Shown one piece after another: positions 20,914-32,144 of a DNA stretch of 64,000 nucleotides. The notes beneath the pieces are model-generated. The model saw nothing but the letters and a program-made list of their open reading frames with translations. It made no database searches and was not told the origin of the DNA. Origin of the DNA: Isoetes taiwanensis (Eukaryota > Streptophyta > Lycopodiopsida > Isoetales > Isoetaceae); NCBI GenBank assembly GCA_021234155.1, contig JAJEKV010000333.1, positions 62,001 through 126,000 of the forward strand. The letters are read 5' to 3'. A program made the position numbers and the translations under genes. Position 1 is the stretch's first letter. Every line of letters begins with the position of its first letter.

Positions 20914-23697
20914 ATGGTTTGCTCTTCCGAAGATTCAGTGGATGACGGGATGTCAGAAGAGCAACACTCGCTATCTGATCCTGAAAGTGGTTCAGAAGAG
21001 TCTTCTCTGGACGGTGAGGATTCTGAAAACGTCTTGCCCAAATTGTATGACTTACTAGGTAAATATATATCTGCCTGCGGTGTTGAATCAGTAAATGCAT
21101 ATTCATTTGCCTGTGGTGGTGAAGCTTCAAATCATCTGTTGCCAAGGAGCATTTTTATAACTGATTTAGGGGACCTGCCACTTCCTTTATCTATGAATGA
21201 TGCAAATAGACTTAAGCAAATATGTGAACATGCGCCTTACGGCAAAGGGAAGCAAACGCTTGTGGATACTAATGTTAGAAAGGCTTGGCAATTGGATGCT
21301 GCAAAGGTTAGACTGGAAAATTTGCCATGGAAACTGGCTGCTTCAGATGCTCTCACTAGTTTAGGTCTCCTAGAAGATCATGTAGAAATAAATTTATACA
21401 AGTTGCTGCTTTACTACAAGGGAGGTCATTTCAAATCACATAGGGATACAGAAAAAGAGCCAGGAATGCTTGCGACACTCATATTTCAGCTGCCCACAGA
21501 ATGTGGTCATGAAGGTGGAACCCTGGTTGTCCAGCATGGTGAAGAAATAAAACGGTTTGGCTTTACTAGAAAATCAGACAGCAGTTTTTATCATGCGGCA
21601 TTTTATGCTGACTGTGAGCACAAGCTTGAAGAAGTGCTAGAAGGTTGTAGGTTTTGTTTGGTGTTCAATGTTGTGAGAAAAAGGAACAAGAAGCACATCA
21701 TGGTAGAAAGATTTCCAGAGAATTTGTCTAGTTTAGAGGCAGTTCTTACATCATGGTTAGAACAAGTGAAAAAACATTGTGCAGCACCCGAGAAGTTAGT
21801 ATTTCTACTCTCACACAAGTACACGGAGACAAATCTTTGTTTTGCTGGGTTGAAAAGGCATGACCGTTCTGTGGCATATGTTCTTGGCAAATGCTGTGAT
21901 GATTTGTCACTGGATCTTCATTTGTGCCTATTGAAAAAGCAGGAAACATATGCAGATGGTGATCGAGTTGACGAGATTGAGTTTAGGCCAGAAAAATGGA
22001 TTTCAAGGGAGGATGAAACTGTTGAATTTGAGAGCCTGAATTTAGATTTGCTAAGTGAAATTGTTAAGCGCTAAGGGCGACAATCCTTTGGAAGGACTGG
22101 AACCTGATTCGATAGTTGAGGAAGAATACACTGGGAATGCAGGGCCAACAGAAGAGTATTTTTATTATCTTGCTGCTTTAGTTATCTGGCCCAGATTTTC
22201 AAGTGCCGAGTTTGTTTCTATGAGCAGTTTCTTGAGCCACATAAAGCGAGTAGAAGATGATGAAGAAAATGCTACATTGAACTTGAGAGAGCTGCTAGGT
22301 ATCTGTGAGCAGTACCCACAAAAGATATGGACATGTCCCAACATGGGAATCCATTATTGAGGCGTCCAAAGGTAGAGAAAGATGTAAAAGATGTGATTGC
22401 AAACCGTCTGCTGAAGCTTTGTCTTAATGTAGGAGAAACGGAAGATGTGCTTCGGATGATTAAGATTTTTGCAGAGGCTTTTAGGTATGTCAAGTCCATG
22501 TCTCCAAGTAAAATTGCGTTTGCTAGACTAGACCCGTCACGAGTACGTCTGAAGGGATTTTTACTGCTGAAGTCGCTAAAACACTTTCGCATTAGTTGTT
22601 AAAACCAAGGGATGGCAACCATGTGGCAGCAGTATTCTAGAAAATCTTCTCCTTGAGGACAGGTTTACCATTGAAGCTGAACATTATGCTACTCTTGGCC
22701 TGGAACTCAGGAACTTGGACTGCCGTGATTTTGCAATTCTTGTTGCCCAAAAAATCATTTCTTTGCTCAACTGCAGGGGCCAGGATAATTTCACCCTTCA
22801 AGGTGCTGCCTTATCAGCCATTGGAGTGTTGGTTTTTACTCTAGGGGAGGAGTCTATGGTTAGCTGATTTATTAAGCAGAGCAATTATGCTTCAACCCAA
22901 AGTTTATGTGATGTAGTCTGAAAAATGCAGCTGTCACGAATAGTTTCAATTTTAAAAAAGTCATTTTTTTTCCCAAACTGTGCCAGATGCTTGTGGATAG
23001 GGATTTACTATGATCAAAGGAGGGAGAAAGTCTTCCGTTAGCAGCACCTTCTAGACATGTCCAGGATGATGAGCATCTTTCTTTGGCTGCAAAATTAAGA
23101 GGTTCTGCATCTGGTGGTAAATAAGATAGTGCATGAAGCACAGAGTAATGAAACTCCTTTGAGGGATCTACTGAGAGATGTCGCATTTTGGGAGGAAGCA
23201 AAACAGACAGACATGGGAAAGGCAGCTACCAAGAAACTGGCTCAAGAATGCCTACGTATACTCAAAAGCAAATCCAAGCCTGTGTTTTCATGGTGTCAGC
23301 CAGATGCAACTTTTCCTCGCTCTTCTCAGGTGGAGGAATTTCTCAGGGGTCCAAAAGAAACGTTTATCCAAACGGATTTCAACAACTTACCTCATGCCCG
23401 AAATTATGCAGCCAAGTAGGTCAAAAACTTCCAACTCCTTTTTGTAAGATATGCATTAGTTGATCTGCACTGGAAGTTAGAAATGCTCAGTTGAATGAAA
23501 ATTTATAGATACTTTGGAGGAAGTATTGCTGCAACAGCGACAGCAGGTGGGAGAGGACGTAATGCCTTCTGTACTATACGGAAGACTCGGGCATATTTTG
23601 ATAGAAAAGTGAAGAATTGGGAGGCTGCCCAAGAGGAGGCTGCTAGACTAAGTTCTTTTTATAAACGAGATTTCGGGCGCAGTGGCAAAGCGAGCTA
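20914..23697 (+). pseudogene. 2OG-Fe(II) dioxygenase-like protein (prolyl-4-hydroxylase-like fold), frameshifted
   Basis: The first frame (20914-22074, 386 residues) starts with a Ser/Asp/Glu-rich leader and holds a 2-oxoglutarate/iron dioxygenase core: HFKSHRDTEK gives the H-x-D pair (His176, Asp178), YADCEHKLEEV the distal His (His236), and EGCRFCLVFNVV the 2OG-binding Arg (Arg246), the spacing usual in P4H-like enzymes. Downstream blocks continue the protein in other frames: EYTGNAGPTEEYFYYLAALV (22120-22180), a frame to 22602, an open stretch 22595-22864 without ATG, 23114-23419, and GGRGRNAFCTIRKTRAYFDR (about 23547-23605). The shifts (frame 1 to 2 near 22065, back near 22345, to 2 near 22590) are single-base changes, so either this is a young pseudogene or the assembly has indel errors. 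A stop at 23417 precedes a possible unspliced interval to about 23503. Substrate unknown. Confidence 0.72.
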
Positions 23698-23977
23698 AGG
23701 TAGACTGGTTTAATGTTTTGCCCAGTTCTGCATGCTTTTGGTGGATGGCACTTCTAACGATTTTATAATCTGTGTTGTAGACTGGAGGTTTCATTGATCT
23801 TACATTAGAGACTGTTGCTGGCAATGGAAGATTAATTGATCTTACCATGTCATTGTAACTTGCTTGTTGCATTGTAAATGCTTGTATAATTTTTTTCACA
23901 TAAAGCTACGGGCAAGCAATTAAGGTTGGCAAAAAGATCTGGGGTAGATAACGTCCTCTCCCGAGGAGTTAGGGCGG

Positions 23978-24303
23978 GGTCACATGAAGCTATCAACGTC
24001 TTCCATTAGACGTCAAAATCGGAAAACAGAGGGGTCACATGGAGTTTTTTGACATGAATCCTTTCATGTTGACATCAATCCATCCCACCGGCTCTCTCCT
24101 CGGTTGGACGGATTCATGTCAACATGAATCTCTTGGATATCAGCACGTGGCAGATCTCAAGGTACTTGGCAGCAATCCAGAAATCAGTGGGCAGCACAAG
24201 AACGGCAAGAACGGATGGTGCTTTTGGATCTTCATATGACCCTGCTTCTATCGCTGCGTTCATGTTGACAGGGAAGAGTCCCTGTTGACATCTTCATGTG
24301 ACC
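23978..24303. repeat. putative foldback/MITE-like segment
   Basis: GGTCACATGAAG at 23978-23989 faces CTTCATGTGACC at 24292-24303; the similarity continues inward (T-n-TCAAC). Inside, TTCATGTTGACATCAATCC (24064-24082) pairs with GGATTCATGTCAACATGAA (24110-24128). No clear target duplication, so the outer limits are uncertain. Confidence 0.4.
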
Positions 24304-24780
24304 ATACCCTTATGGGCCAGAAAAATGGCCAAGTGGCCATGTGGCCACGAATTCGAGTAAATGCGGCAATACGGCCCGAGGGAATTTCGCGGGCCACATG
24401 AGGATTATCGGCCTTTAACGCCCTTGGTCGAGGCATTTGGCAGAGCCGCCATAGCCAAGCTTGGCAGCCCGCACTGCATTCCAGCAAGAAAAACAAACTA
24501 AATGTAAGTCTAAATAGAACATGTGAGGCGCAGGGAGGCGGATTTAAAGAGAGTAGGGGAGTCGATTTTGTAATGGGGAGGCATAAATGAGTCGGATTCG
24601 GAGAATCGGCAATTTTGGGGCATTTTGCAGGAGCCGACTCAGATTTCATTTTCCGCCGACCTCCATTTCCGCCCAAGCCGCGGCGTGAGGTTTCGGAAGA
24701 GCTTTCTTGCGCAAATAGCTCCGAAAATCTTGCATCTTTGTTTTGAAACAAAGCATCTTCTCGCTGCCAAAAAACACGAC
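24304..24780. other. no gene recognised, GC-richer flank
   Basis: Moderately GC-rich with several CpG-containing runs, unlike the AT-rich surroundings; it reads like an upstream or 5' leader region of the broken frame that follows. No domain in the 163-codon minus-strand frame. Confidence 0.35.
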
Positions 24781-24781
24781 T

Positions 24782-25126
24782 ATGGCGATGGATATCGTGG
24801 AGCGGATTAAGGGCATAAGGAAATAAGTTGCGGGCGAAGCGGGCTACGCAGCGAGCCGTTTTAAGCGAAAGCGAGCAAGGGCGGATTTGCTCGGAGATAA
24901 ACCAAGCGGGGGCCGGTTGCCCGGGTGAGGGGAAAAAGGAAGCGACCTGCTAAAATCTTTCCTTTTGCTACATTGTTATGAAAGCGGATTACGGCCATTG
25001 GCGATGACATTGGAAGCTTTAGAATGGAGCTCACAAACCTTATGGCGACTCGCGCTTCACAGGCTCGAAGTCGAAGAACCTGCGGCGGGGTCGGATATGG
25101 CGGAGAGGGCCGAAAGGGCGGGGTAG
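24782..25126 (+). pseudogene. candidate decayed coding segment, unrecognised
   Basis: From ATG 24782 (MAMDIVERIKGIRK) one frame runs to a TAG at 25124 with only two internal stops, TAA at 24824 and TGA at 24926. Between them the translation looks protein-like: VAGEAGYAASRFKRKRARAD and later LAMTLEALEWSSQTLWRLAL with amphipathic helical pattern. I do not recognise the family. GC content is higher than in the flanks. It could be a pseudogene, a first exon with its intron, or chance. Confidence 0.3.
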
Positions 25127-25143
25127 GCGTGGCAGCAGAGAAA

Positions 25144-25179
25144 ATGTTATGGCCATAACATCTTTGTTATGGTCATAAC
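25144..25179. repeat. pair of short palindromes
   Basis: ATGTTATGGCCATAACAT (25144-25161) is a perfect 18-bp palindrome; GTTATGGTCATAAC follows at 25166-25179, and TGTTACTGGGGATAACA at about 25197. Confidence 0.6.
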
Positions 25180-25850
25180 GAATTGGGCCACATAATGTTA
25201 CTGGGGATAACATCTTCAAATCGACGGTTGGGATTCAATCCTACTGCTAAATGCAGAGGCCAAGGACGTTAAGGCATGCTAACATTAAATTTTGCCTTAT
25301 TAGTTTAATTTTTTTCGAGGAATAAAACGCTATGCTTGACGTCTGGGAATTATTTTCAATTTTAATCATGATGATGGAAGCAATACATTCAATAGTGTTA
25401 TGTACACTGGATTTTGGTTGCTCTCCCAAGGACCCTTCCTAGGTTCCCTGGAAACCCTTTAATCACACACACATGGATGTCCCAGCCCATTTACCTGAGT
25501 AAGCACGGGTGGATGCTCCTTAGGAACCAATAGTGAGGTGCATTGTGGATATAATCACGAGCATGTTGTTACTACTGTGCATAATTGACACATTCAACAC
25601 GAAAAAGTGGTCATATAGCATTAAGTAGCACATTTTCTTATGAATTTCTCAATCTTCTCCTTACAATCATAATCGTCATTGGAATTGGCCAATTGTATCT
25701 CTTCATTTCGGTAAATGAGTTCTACTTCAAGCATCAGCATCATTCTCCGTTAAGTGATCAATCGAGCATAAACTACTCTATCTACTATTGTGGTTGGGTG
25801 TTTAGTCTATAGGACATTAGTCCTAGAACATAAGACTAGAACTAGTGGAT
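25180..25850. other. no gene recognised
   Basis: AT-rich spacer without recognisable motifs, between the decayed frame and the inverted dioxygenase copy. Confidence 0.5.
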
Positions 25851-26080
25851 TGCCATAAGGTGCATGTTCACAAATTTGCTTGTCTATTTGCATCATTCAT
25901 CGATAAAGGAAGTGGCGGGTCCCCTAAATCAGTTATAAAAATGCTCCTTGGCAACAGATGTTTTGAAACTTCATCATCACAAGGAAATGGATATGCATTT
26001 GCTGATTCACCACTGCATACAGATATATATTTACCTAGTAAGTCATACAATTTGGGCAAGATATTTTCAAAATCCTCACC
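25851..26080 (-). pseudogene. inverted partial copy of the dioxygenase-like gene
   Basis: On the minus strand this 230-bp piece matches 21013-21244 of the gene above, including LPKLYDLLGKYIS and HLLPRSIFITDLG. It contains residues of about 34 to 111 only, upstream of the catalytic motifs, so it has no enzyme function. The two copies stand in opposite orientation about 4.6 kb apart, and their differences scatter through the match. Confidence 0.85.
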
Positions 26081-26160
26081 ATGGGGGTTTCATATGGGCC
26101 TCAAAGTCTCGAGGTTTCCTTGAAGCAACCCCATCATATCTGACGTTCTTGTGAATGATT

Positions 26161-26642
26161 CACTAGGTTTAGAATCTAATGTCCTTGTAGACGCCCCACA
26201 ACTCAATGTTCCTATGAACACCTCAATTAGGTTTAGAATGTGGATATAGTTTAATCCATCATATTTCTCACTGCTCAGGCCTTGGACCTCATTTTATCGT
26301 TTTTTGCCTCCAACGCCTGCATTCATGTTACGGACATTTCATGCATGCCAACGGGAGGTTGAAATCAAAGTCTGTGTTTTTCATGTGAATGGGGCAAATA
26401 TGGCGTTGAGGATATGCCCAAAAGTTTTCAGGTTTATGAGAGTTTTCAGGTTCATGTCTCATAAGAAGCCGCTCTTATAAGGAGACCTAGGGTATAAAAC
26501 TAAGGGCGCGCATATTTTTGCGGATCTTTTTAACAAGTTACTGATTAAATTCTAGAGGGTATCTTAAGACTTGCAAGGAAATTGTATCTTTTAAAATAGG
26601 ATATCTTTCATAGTCCTCAAAGAGCTAGCATATTAGCTAGAT
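26161..26642. other. no feature recognised
   Basis: Unassigned spacer between the inverted dioxygenase copy and the CACTA-type end. Confidence 0.45.
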
Positions 26643-26815
26643 CACTACAAGAAAAAGCCTGTTTTGCATCAGAAAAATCGTCAGAAACCCTTTACAGAAT
26701 AGGCAATTGCCCAGACTCATATGACGGACGCATATTCTGACGTACATTCTCTGACGTCAGAATTTGCGTCATATTTTTCGTCAGACTTAACGTGAGAATT
26801 TTCGTCATATGTTTC
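26643..26815 (+). mobile_element. single CACTA-type (En/Spm) terminus with subterminal repeats
   Basis: CACTACAAGAAAAA at 26643-26656 is the characteristic end of plant CACTA transposons. The next 150 bp hold many copies of a TGACG/CGTCA motif in both orientations (for example CTGACGTCAGAA, GCGTCATA, TCGTCAGA, CGTCATATG), as in subterminal transposase-binding regions. No matching inverted end TTTTTCTTGTAGTG was found downstream, and no transposase, so it is a fragment or a solo end. Confidence 0.6.
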
Positions 26816-26824
26816 CAACAACCA

Positions 26825-26985
26825 GATCGTGTGTCCTAAAGCACATATGCTATATTCATAAAGTATGGATTTCATTGACCCCTCTTATTAAGAGAGCACA
26901 TTTCTCCCCTAAAGCACATATGCGATATTCATAGAAGTGTGGAATTCATAGAAATCTTTTATAAAGAATGCATATTTCTCCCCAC
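26825..26985 (+). repeat. direct repeat, ~75 bp, two copies
   Basis: CCTAAAGCACATATG followed by C/GATATTCATA is present near 26835 and 26909, with similar downstream sequence ending in CATTTCTCCCC (about 26900 and 26970). Confidence 0.55.
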
Positions 26986-26999
26986 TTCATTGGTAACTT

Positions 27000-28850
27000 C
27001 ATCAAAGCATGATTCCCCAATTTAGTTTCAATGGCGACCCACAATGCAACATCAGCTTTGAGCAGTTGAGCTTTGAGCAGTTGGTGCAACACTCAATATA
27101 AATCAACAATTAAGAATCAACGCAAGGTAACGTTTAATTTCTTTAACACAAGTTGCACGTTAGCACAGGTTGTCAGAAGTAACTTGAATTTTTGAGCAGC
27201 TTGTAAAGGGGCACGGTTTCTACCAATACAATGTGCAAGAATCGGTAAGCATAAGCATTTGGTTGAATCCCCTCAAATTGTTATTTACACGCCCAAAGTC
27301 TGGCAGAAATAGGTTTATCATGTGGCAAAATTTGTGATTTTCATCTCTGGGCAAGAAAAACTTTGACACACAGAACTCAGAAGCGGCAGTCTCCATATGG
27401 AAGATTGGTTGAAGCACCCAGCAAAAGCGTGAAAGCCTTCACCAAGAGTGCAACAAGCCGCTAAGCATCCATGTCAGCAGTACCTGCTTTCATCATCATT
27501 GTTCATATGTGAACTACCATAAGGCATTGTCACTAAATTGATTTTAAATTTGTGGCTGTCTTTGCAACTTGTTGATTTTTTATATTTCCTTGCATATCCT
27601 TCAACTGGTCAACAACGCATTCCAACTTTCTTACAGTAATTTCAGCTCCTGTTCGTGCTGCATAGTCACAATTTTCATATGGCCGATTTTCGCACATTCC
27701 CTTAATCTCTTCGTGCAACATTGTTTGAATGTCCTGGAATATAGACATAATGAAGCTTCTAATCACATTTGTCCCTGCATTCAGTGCAGGAAAAGCAAGT
27801 TTTCAAGAATAAAAAAAACTTACTTTCATCGATTGCGTAAATTCAAGACATTGAGAAGCAACTACATCAGCCTTAGGAGCTCCAGCAGTACCAAACTCCT
27901 CCATCACGCCTCCTGCTAATTCCAGTGCATGCACTATTCTCTAGAACCCAAAATCCTTGGCATTTTAGCAACTTCCTAAGTAAAAAGTCACTTTGCCCTA
28001 ATGCACTTTCTAAGTTAACACAGTTACTTTGCTTTAATGCTTCTCTGTAACTTAACACAGTTACTTTGTTTTAATGCTTTTCAAAACTGTCAATGAATAT
28101 TGTGGCCAGATTATATGCTGCAATGATCTCTCATGTTTTGCTGCATTAACTTGGTGCATTCACTTAATATTAACTTGAAACAGTTCATTTTATATATTCA
28201 AAATGATACCAAAATAGAAAAATTATCATCATATAGAACTCTACCTTCTCTACAAGGTAGAGACGCTGAAGCGAAATTGATTGTGTTCCTGTTTCTGTTC
28301 CTGCCATCTCAAGACCTCCTACTAAGGACAAAGATGGAAACCATAAAAAACAGCTAGAAATTAGGAGTTAAAATTCTCCATCCTCATGCACCACTTTAGA
28401 ATCCACCTCATAAACAGGAGAATGAAATAGCAGCAGGGCTTATGAGGTTTGAAATATAAGGGGACTAATTTCCATGAAGCTGTTGAACATCTCACATCAA
28501 CCTTCCTTTACCCTTTTGATAGCCATGGATTTAGCCTGAAGGGAAATCTCGGACGGATATGCATAAGCAATCCTTGCCAAGAAAAAAAGAGAAAGCGGTC
28601 TGAGCTAAAGAAAGACACAGAATAGCAGGGGGATGGTGATGAAACTAAGGCATCCTCTTTATATTGTTCTCCCCTATTCTGTACTACATTAGTCTGAGAT
28701 GTGGCTTTTCATGCCATTCACAAAGTCCTTGAGAAATTTTGCGTACCTGTGTGCAGCATTGGACCTCGGCGCCGGAAAGCAAAACCTACAAGGTCTGGCC
28801 TTTTGAATGACGTGGATCCCTATGCCATGTCACTCAAACCCAAATTCGGC
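27000..28850. other. no gene recognised
   Basis: Frames up to 116 codons (27569-27919, +) lack domains. AAGTCACTTTGCCCTAATGC-like units with AACACAGTTACTTTG recur at about 28015 and 28056 as a short tandem repeat. Confidence 0.45.
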
Positions 28851-28861
28851 ATCCATTGCCA

Positions 28862-30312
28862 GAATCTGAACTAGGGAACTGCAGGGTTGGGAAGAAGGCT
28901 AGGCAGATGGACAATAATAATTGGAGGTTAGGCACAGTATGGATTAGGTTGGGAGGGACTAAAGCTTTTCAAGCAAATGCAAAAAGACGGTTTGAAACCA
29001 AATGCTGTAACATTTGTTTCTGTGGTCAATGCCTGTGCAAGCTTGGGTGAGTTGGAACAAGGAATGAAAATGCACCACCTCATTGAAAAAAGTGGGTGCG
29101 GTAGGTAGTGACATCTTTGTAGGTAGTGGACTTGTGGATATGTATGCCAAATGTGAATGTGTGGAAAAGGCACGTGATGTATTTGACCAAATGCCTACAC
29201 GAAATGTTGTGTCTTGGAGTGCAATAGTTGCGGCATATGCACAGTATGGAAATGCAGAAGAGGCTCTGAAGCTTTTTGCTCAAATGCAACAGGAAGGTAT
29301 TCATGCAGATAATCTTATGTTTGGCCTAGTCATCAATGCCTGCGCCAATCTTTCTTCTTTGAAAGGTAAATGGGTGCATGCCTGCTATATTTGTATTAAA
29401 GTTGGCTTCGATGTAGAGATGTTTGTGGAGAACACTCTAATTGATACGTATGCCAAATGTGGTAGCATGGGTGATGCACAAGCAAGTGTTTGAAAGAATG
29501 AAAGAAAGGAATGTCATCTCATGGAGTGCAATGATTGCAGGATATGATCGACAAAAAAGATGGCTTGAAAGCACTTCTCATTTTTCAAACAAATGTGTCT
29601 AGAAAGTGTGCCGCCAAACAAGATCACTTTTATTAGTGTTCTCGATTGCTGTGCTAGCATTCGAGATATGGAACAAGGAAAGAAGATCCACGCACTAATC
29701 GAGACAAATGGATGTGAAGCGTGATACTTTTATTCATAGTGCACTCATTTGACGTGTATGCAAAATGTGGGGGTATAAATGATGCACGTAAATTATTTGA
29801 TAGGATATCCTCATGTGATGTGGTTGTATGGAATACGATCATAACTGCATACTGTCAGCATAGGGGTGCAAAAGAATCCATTATGATGTTCAAGAGCATG
29901 CAGCAAAAAGGCGAAAACCTTGCAAAACCTAATGAAGTTACTTTTGTTGCCATTCTTTCTGCGTGCAACCATGGAGGATTATTAGATGAAGGATATCACT
30001 AGGTTCTTACCATGGCTTCGTAATGTAACTTCATTATGCTTGTGTTATCGATCTCCTTGGCCATTTGGATGAAATTCCATCAGTGGAAACCTTATTCAAG
30101 GAATGCCATTTGAAGCATCCATTGTGGTATGGAAATTTTTTCTTCGGGCATCTAGGGTTGATTTTAATTCAGAATTAGCAGAACATGTTTTGGACTTTGT
30201 GATCGACTTGCATCAAGAGAAAAACGGGAGCCTTTGTTCTATTATCGAACATTTATGCACGAGCTGGAAATTAATCGGAAAAGATGGGCCGAAGAGATGC
30301 AAATCAATCTGA
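28862..30312 (+). pseudogene. PLS-class pentatricopeptide-repeat (PPR) protein pseudogene
   Basis: PPR units follow each other in shifting frames: GLKPNAVTFVSVVNACASLG (about 28990), SGLVDMYAKCECVEKARDVF (29127-29190), VVSWSAIVAAYAQYGNAEEA (about 29206), NTLIDTYAKCGSMGDAQ (about 29430), DVYAKCGGINDARKLFDRIS (about 29752), VVWNTIITAYCQHRGAKESI (about 29823) and PNEVTFVAILSACNHGGLLD (about 29930). MPFEASIVVWKFFLRASR (30103) is the start of the E domain. Such proteins bind organellar RNA for editing or processing. Stops and frameshifts near 29060, 29490, 29580-29720 and 30000 abolish the protein; no start or DYW domain is seen. Confidence 0.9.
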
Positions 30313-30970
30313 TAGATCCCATAAAGTAAAGAATTTTTAGCGATAGTAAAGATGAGGTGGCACCTTCATCCTTCATATAAGGGCGTAAATGTCGGTAATG
30401 CTACTATGAAGTCAAACACGTTCCTTATGAATATGGAACCATACAAGGCTTAAAGTCAGAGTTATTATTTGTCGAGCAGGGCCTTGTAGTAGAATTTTGA
30501 AACCTTCAAGAAGGCATACTTGGTAAGTACGTTAATCTGAAAAGGCTATATGGTGTCTCGGGGGATACAGGGAGAAGCCATAGGGGAGGGTGTCCATTGA
30601 CTGTAGCAAATAATCTAAGTGGCAGTCATCTTAACGTCTCAAAGGCTATTGAATGCATTCCACGTGGCGGTATCCCAAGCAGATACCCTATGTGGCAAGC
30701 CTTGTCACATGCCAAGCCGGCAATGCCACCTCAATTTATGAATATGTAGCATAATAACAGGGGGTTTTTTTTGTGTTTTTGTACGCTTTTCACAAAGGTT
30801 TTCCTAAGATTTCATGGTGTATTCAAATGGATGTACTAATGCGTACATCTAGAGTGCACCATTTCTTAGCCGTTGATTTAACTTTTTTTTTTTCAATGGT
30901 CTAACATCCAAGGGCTCACAACAAAAGCCCTCTTTTTATTTTAGGGGCTGAACATGCAAGCCTTGATAGC
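30313..30970. other. no gene recognised
   Basis: Spacer after the PPR pseudogene. No domain in any frame. Confidence 0.5.
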
Positions 30971-30974
30971 ATTT

Positions 30975-31044
30975 CAGGGCAAGCATCGAAAAGACCATTT
31001 TAGGGTTTTCAGGGCAAGCATCGAAAAGACCATTTTAGGGTTTT
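30975..31044 (+). repeat. 35-bp perfect tandem duplication with telo-box-like motif
   Basis: The unit starting CAGGGCAAGCATCGAAAAGA stands at 30975-31009 and again at 31010-31044. Each ends in TTTTAGGGTTTT, which contains the telo-box (AAACCCTAA-like) seen in plant housekeeping promoters. A 61-codon frame starts at 31087 but has no known domain. Confidence 0.7.
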
Positions 31045-32090
31045 ATTCCTTCTTCGATTCTATTTTTTTTTTGCGAGGATCGGGCAGTGAAGGCAAAGGA
31101 TGAACTCCTTAGCCTGGACGAGAGGTTGGGTCCAGGTGGGTGTATGAAATCAAGGCCCGGTTTTCAACAACTTGAAAGAACAAGGCGTGATTTAGAGTTT
31201 GCTTTTGTTTGTGCAGGTAGTAGCAGAAAGAGATTCCGGGATGTTTGTTTTAGATGCTGGCGCTCTTGGTAAAGGTCGGGCCTGTATATAAGGGCAGTGA
31301 TATTAAACTTGAGTTGCTTGCAGCCACATTTAATGGGAAAAGGGTTGCAACCCCAATTACCAAGTCGCCATGGCATGATGAGGGAAATGATATGTTTGGG
31401 AGCGATTTTGAAGATCCAGAGATTCGTGATCTAGTTGCTCAGCCTCGAAAGGTGGCAAACTTCATTGAACCAATTACGCTGTGTTGCAAAAAGTATGCTT
31501 AATTATATCATGTGGTGTGCGTGTAAGTAGCGTTGAGGTCAACTACGATAAAACATCAAAAGCGGGTTGATGTCCGCATTTTAAAGTCGTGTCTGGGGGA
31601 TCAACTTCAAGGCAAGCACCACGGGTTTAGAAGATCGCACTTCAATGTTTTGTGCTTAAATCAATTATTTTATGCACGTTTCTTGATTATAGGAACAGGA
31701 ACAACAAGCTGAGGTATTGTTCGGACATTTGATGTGGAGCCTTTCGGTACCGAATGCATCTGGCTTTGCTCCCGTGATATCTCAATTTTTGCTCTGACGG
31801 CCGGACCCGGACCGACCTTTCTGCATAAAGAACTTGTGGACGCGCTACATGATTTCCGACCTTGTTCCCGACAACAGCAACTGCCCGACACAAACACAAA
31901 GACTCAGATCGAATCCAGTCCTTTCCAGATCCCATTCTCATCCTTATATTACTATAAGCCATATCCTTTTTGTATTGCAGGTTATCCAAAGCCATATTAG
32001 CTTTTTGAAATCCTTTCAGATAAGTCTTGGTCGATTCTCGGTTGTTCCAAAGAATTTGCAATTGAAGAAATGCCATGAGGAGTGAGTAGC
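31045..32090. other. no gene recognised
   Basis: Open frames at 31087-31272 and 31254-31502 (+) and 31687-32076 (-) have no recognised domain. Confidence 0.4.
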
Positions 32091-32144
32091 ACTATCTTAT
32101 TGTGTCAGAATTTACATACTATCTTATTGTGTCAGAATTTACAT
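32091..32144 (+). repeat. 27-bp tandem duplication
   Basis: ACTATCTTATTGTGTCAGAA plus TTTACAT occurs at 32091-32117 and directly again at 32118-32144. Confidence 0.8.
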
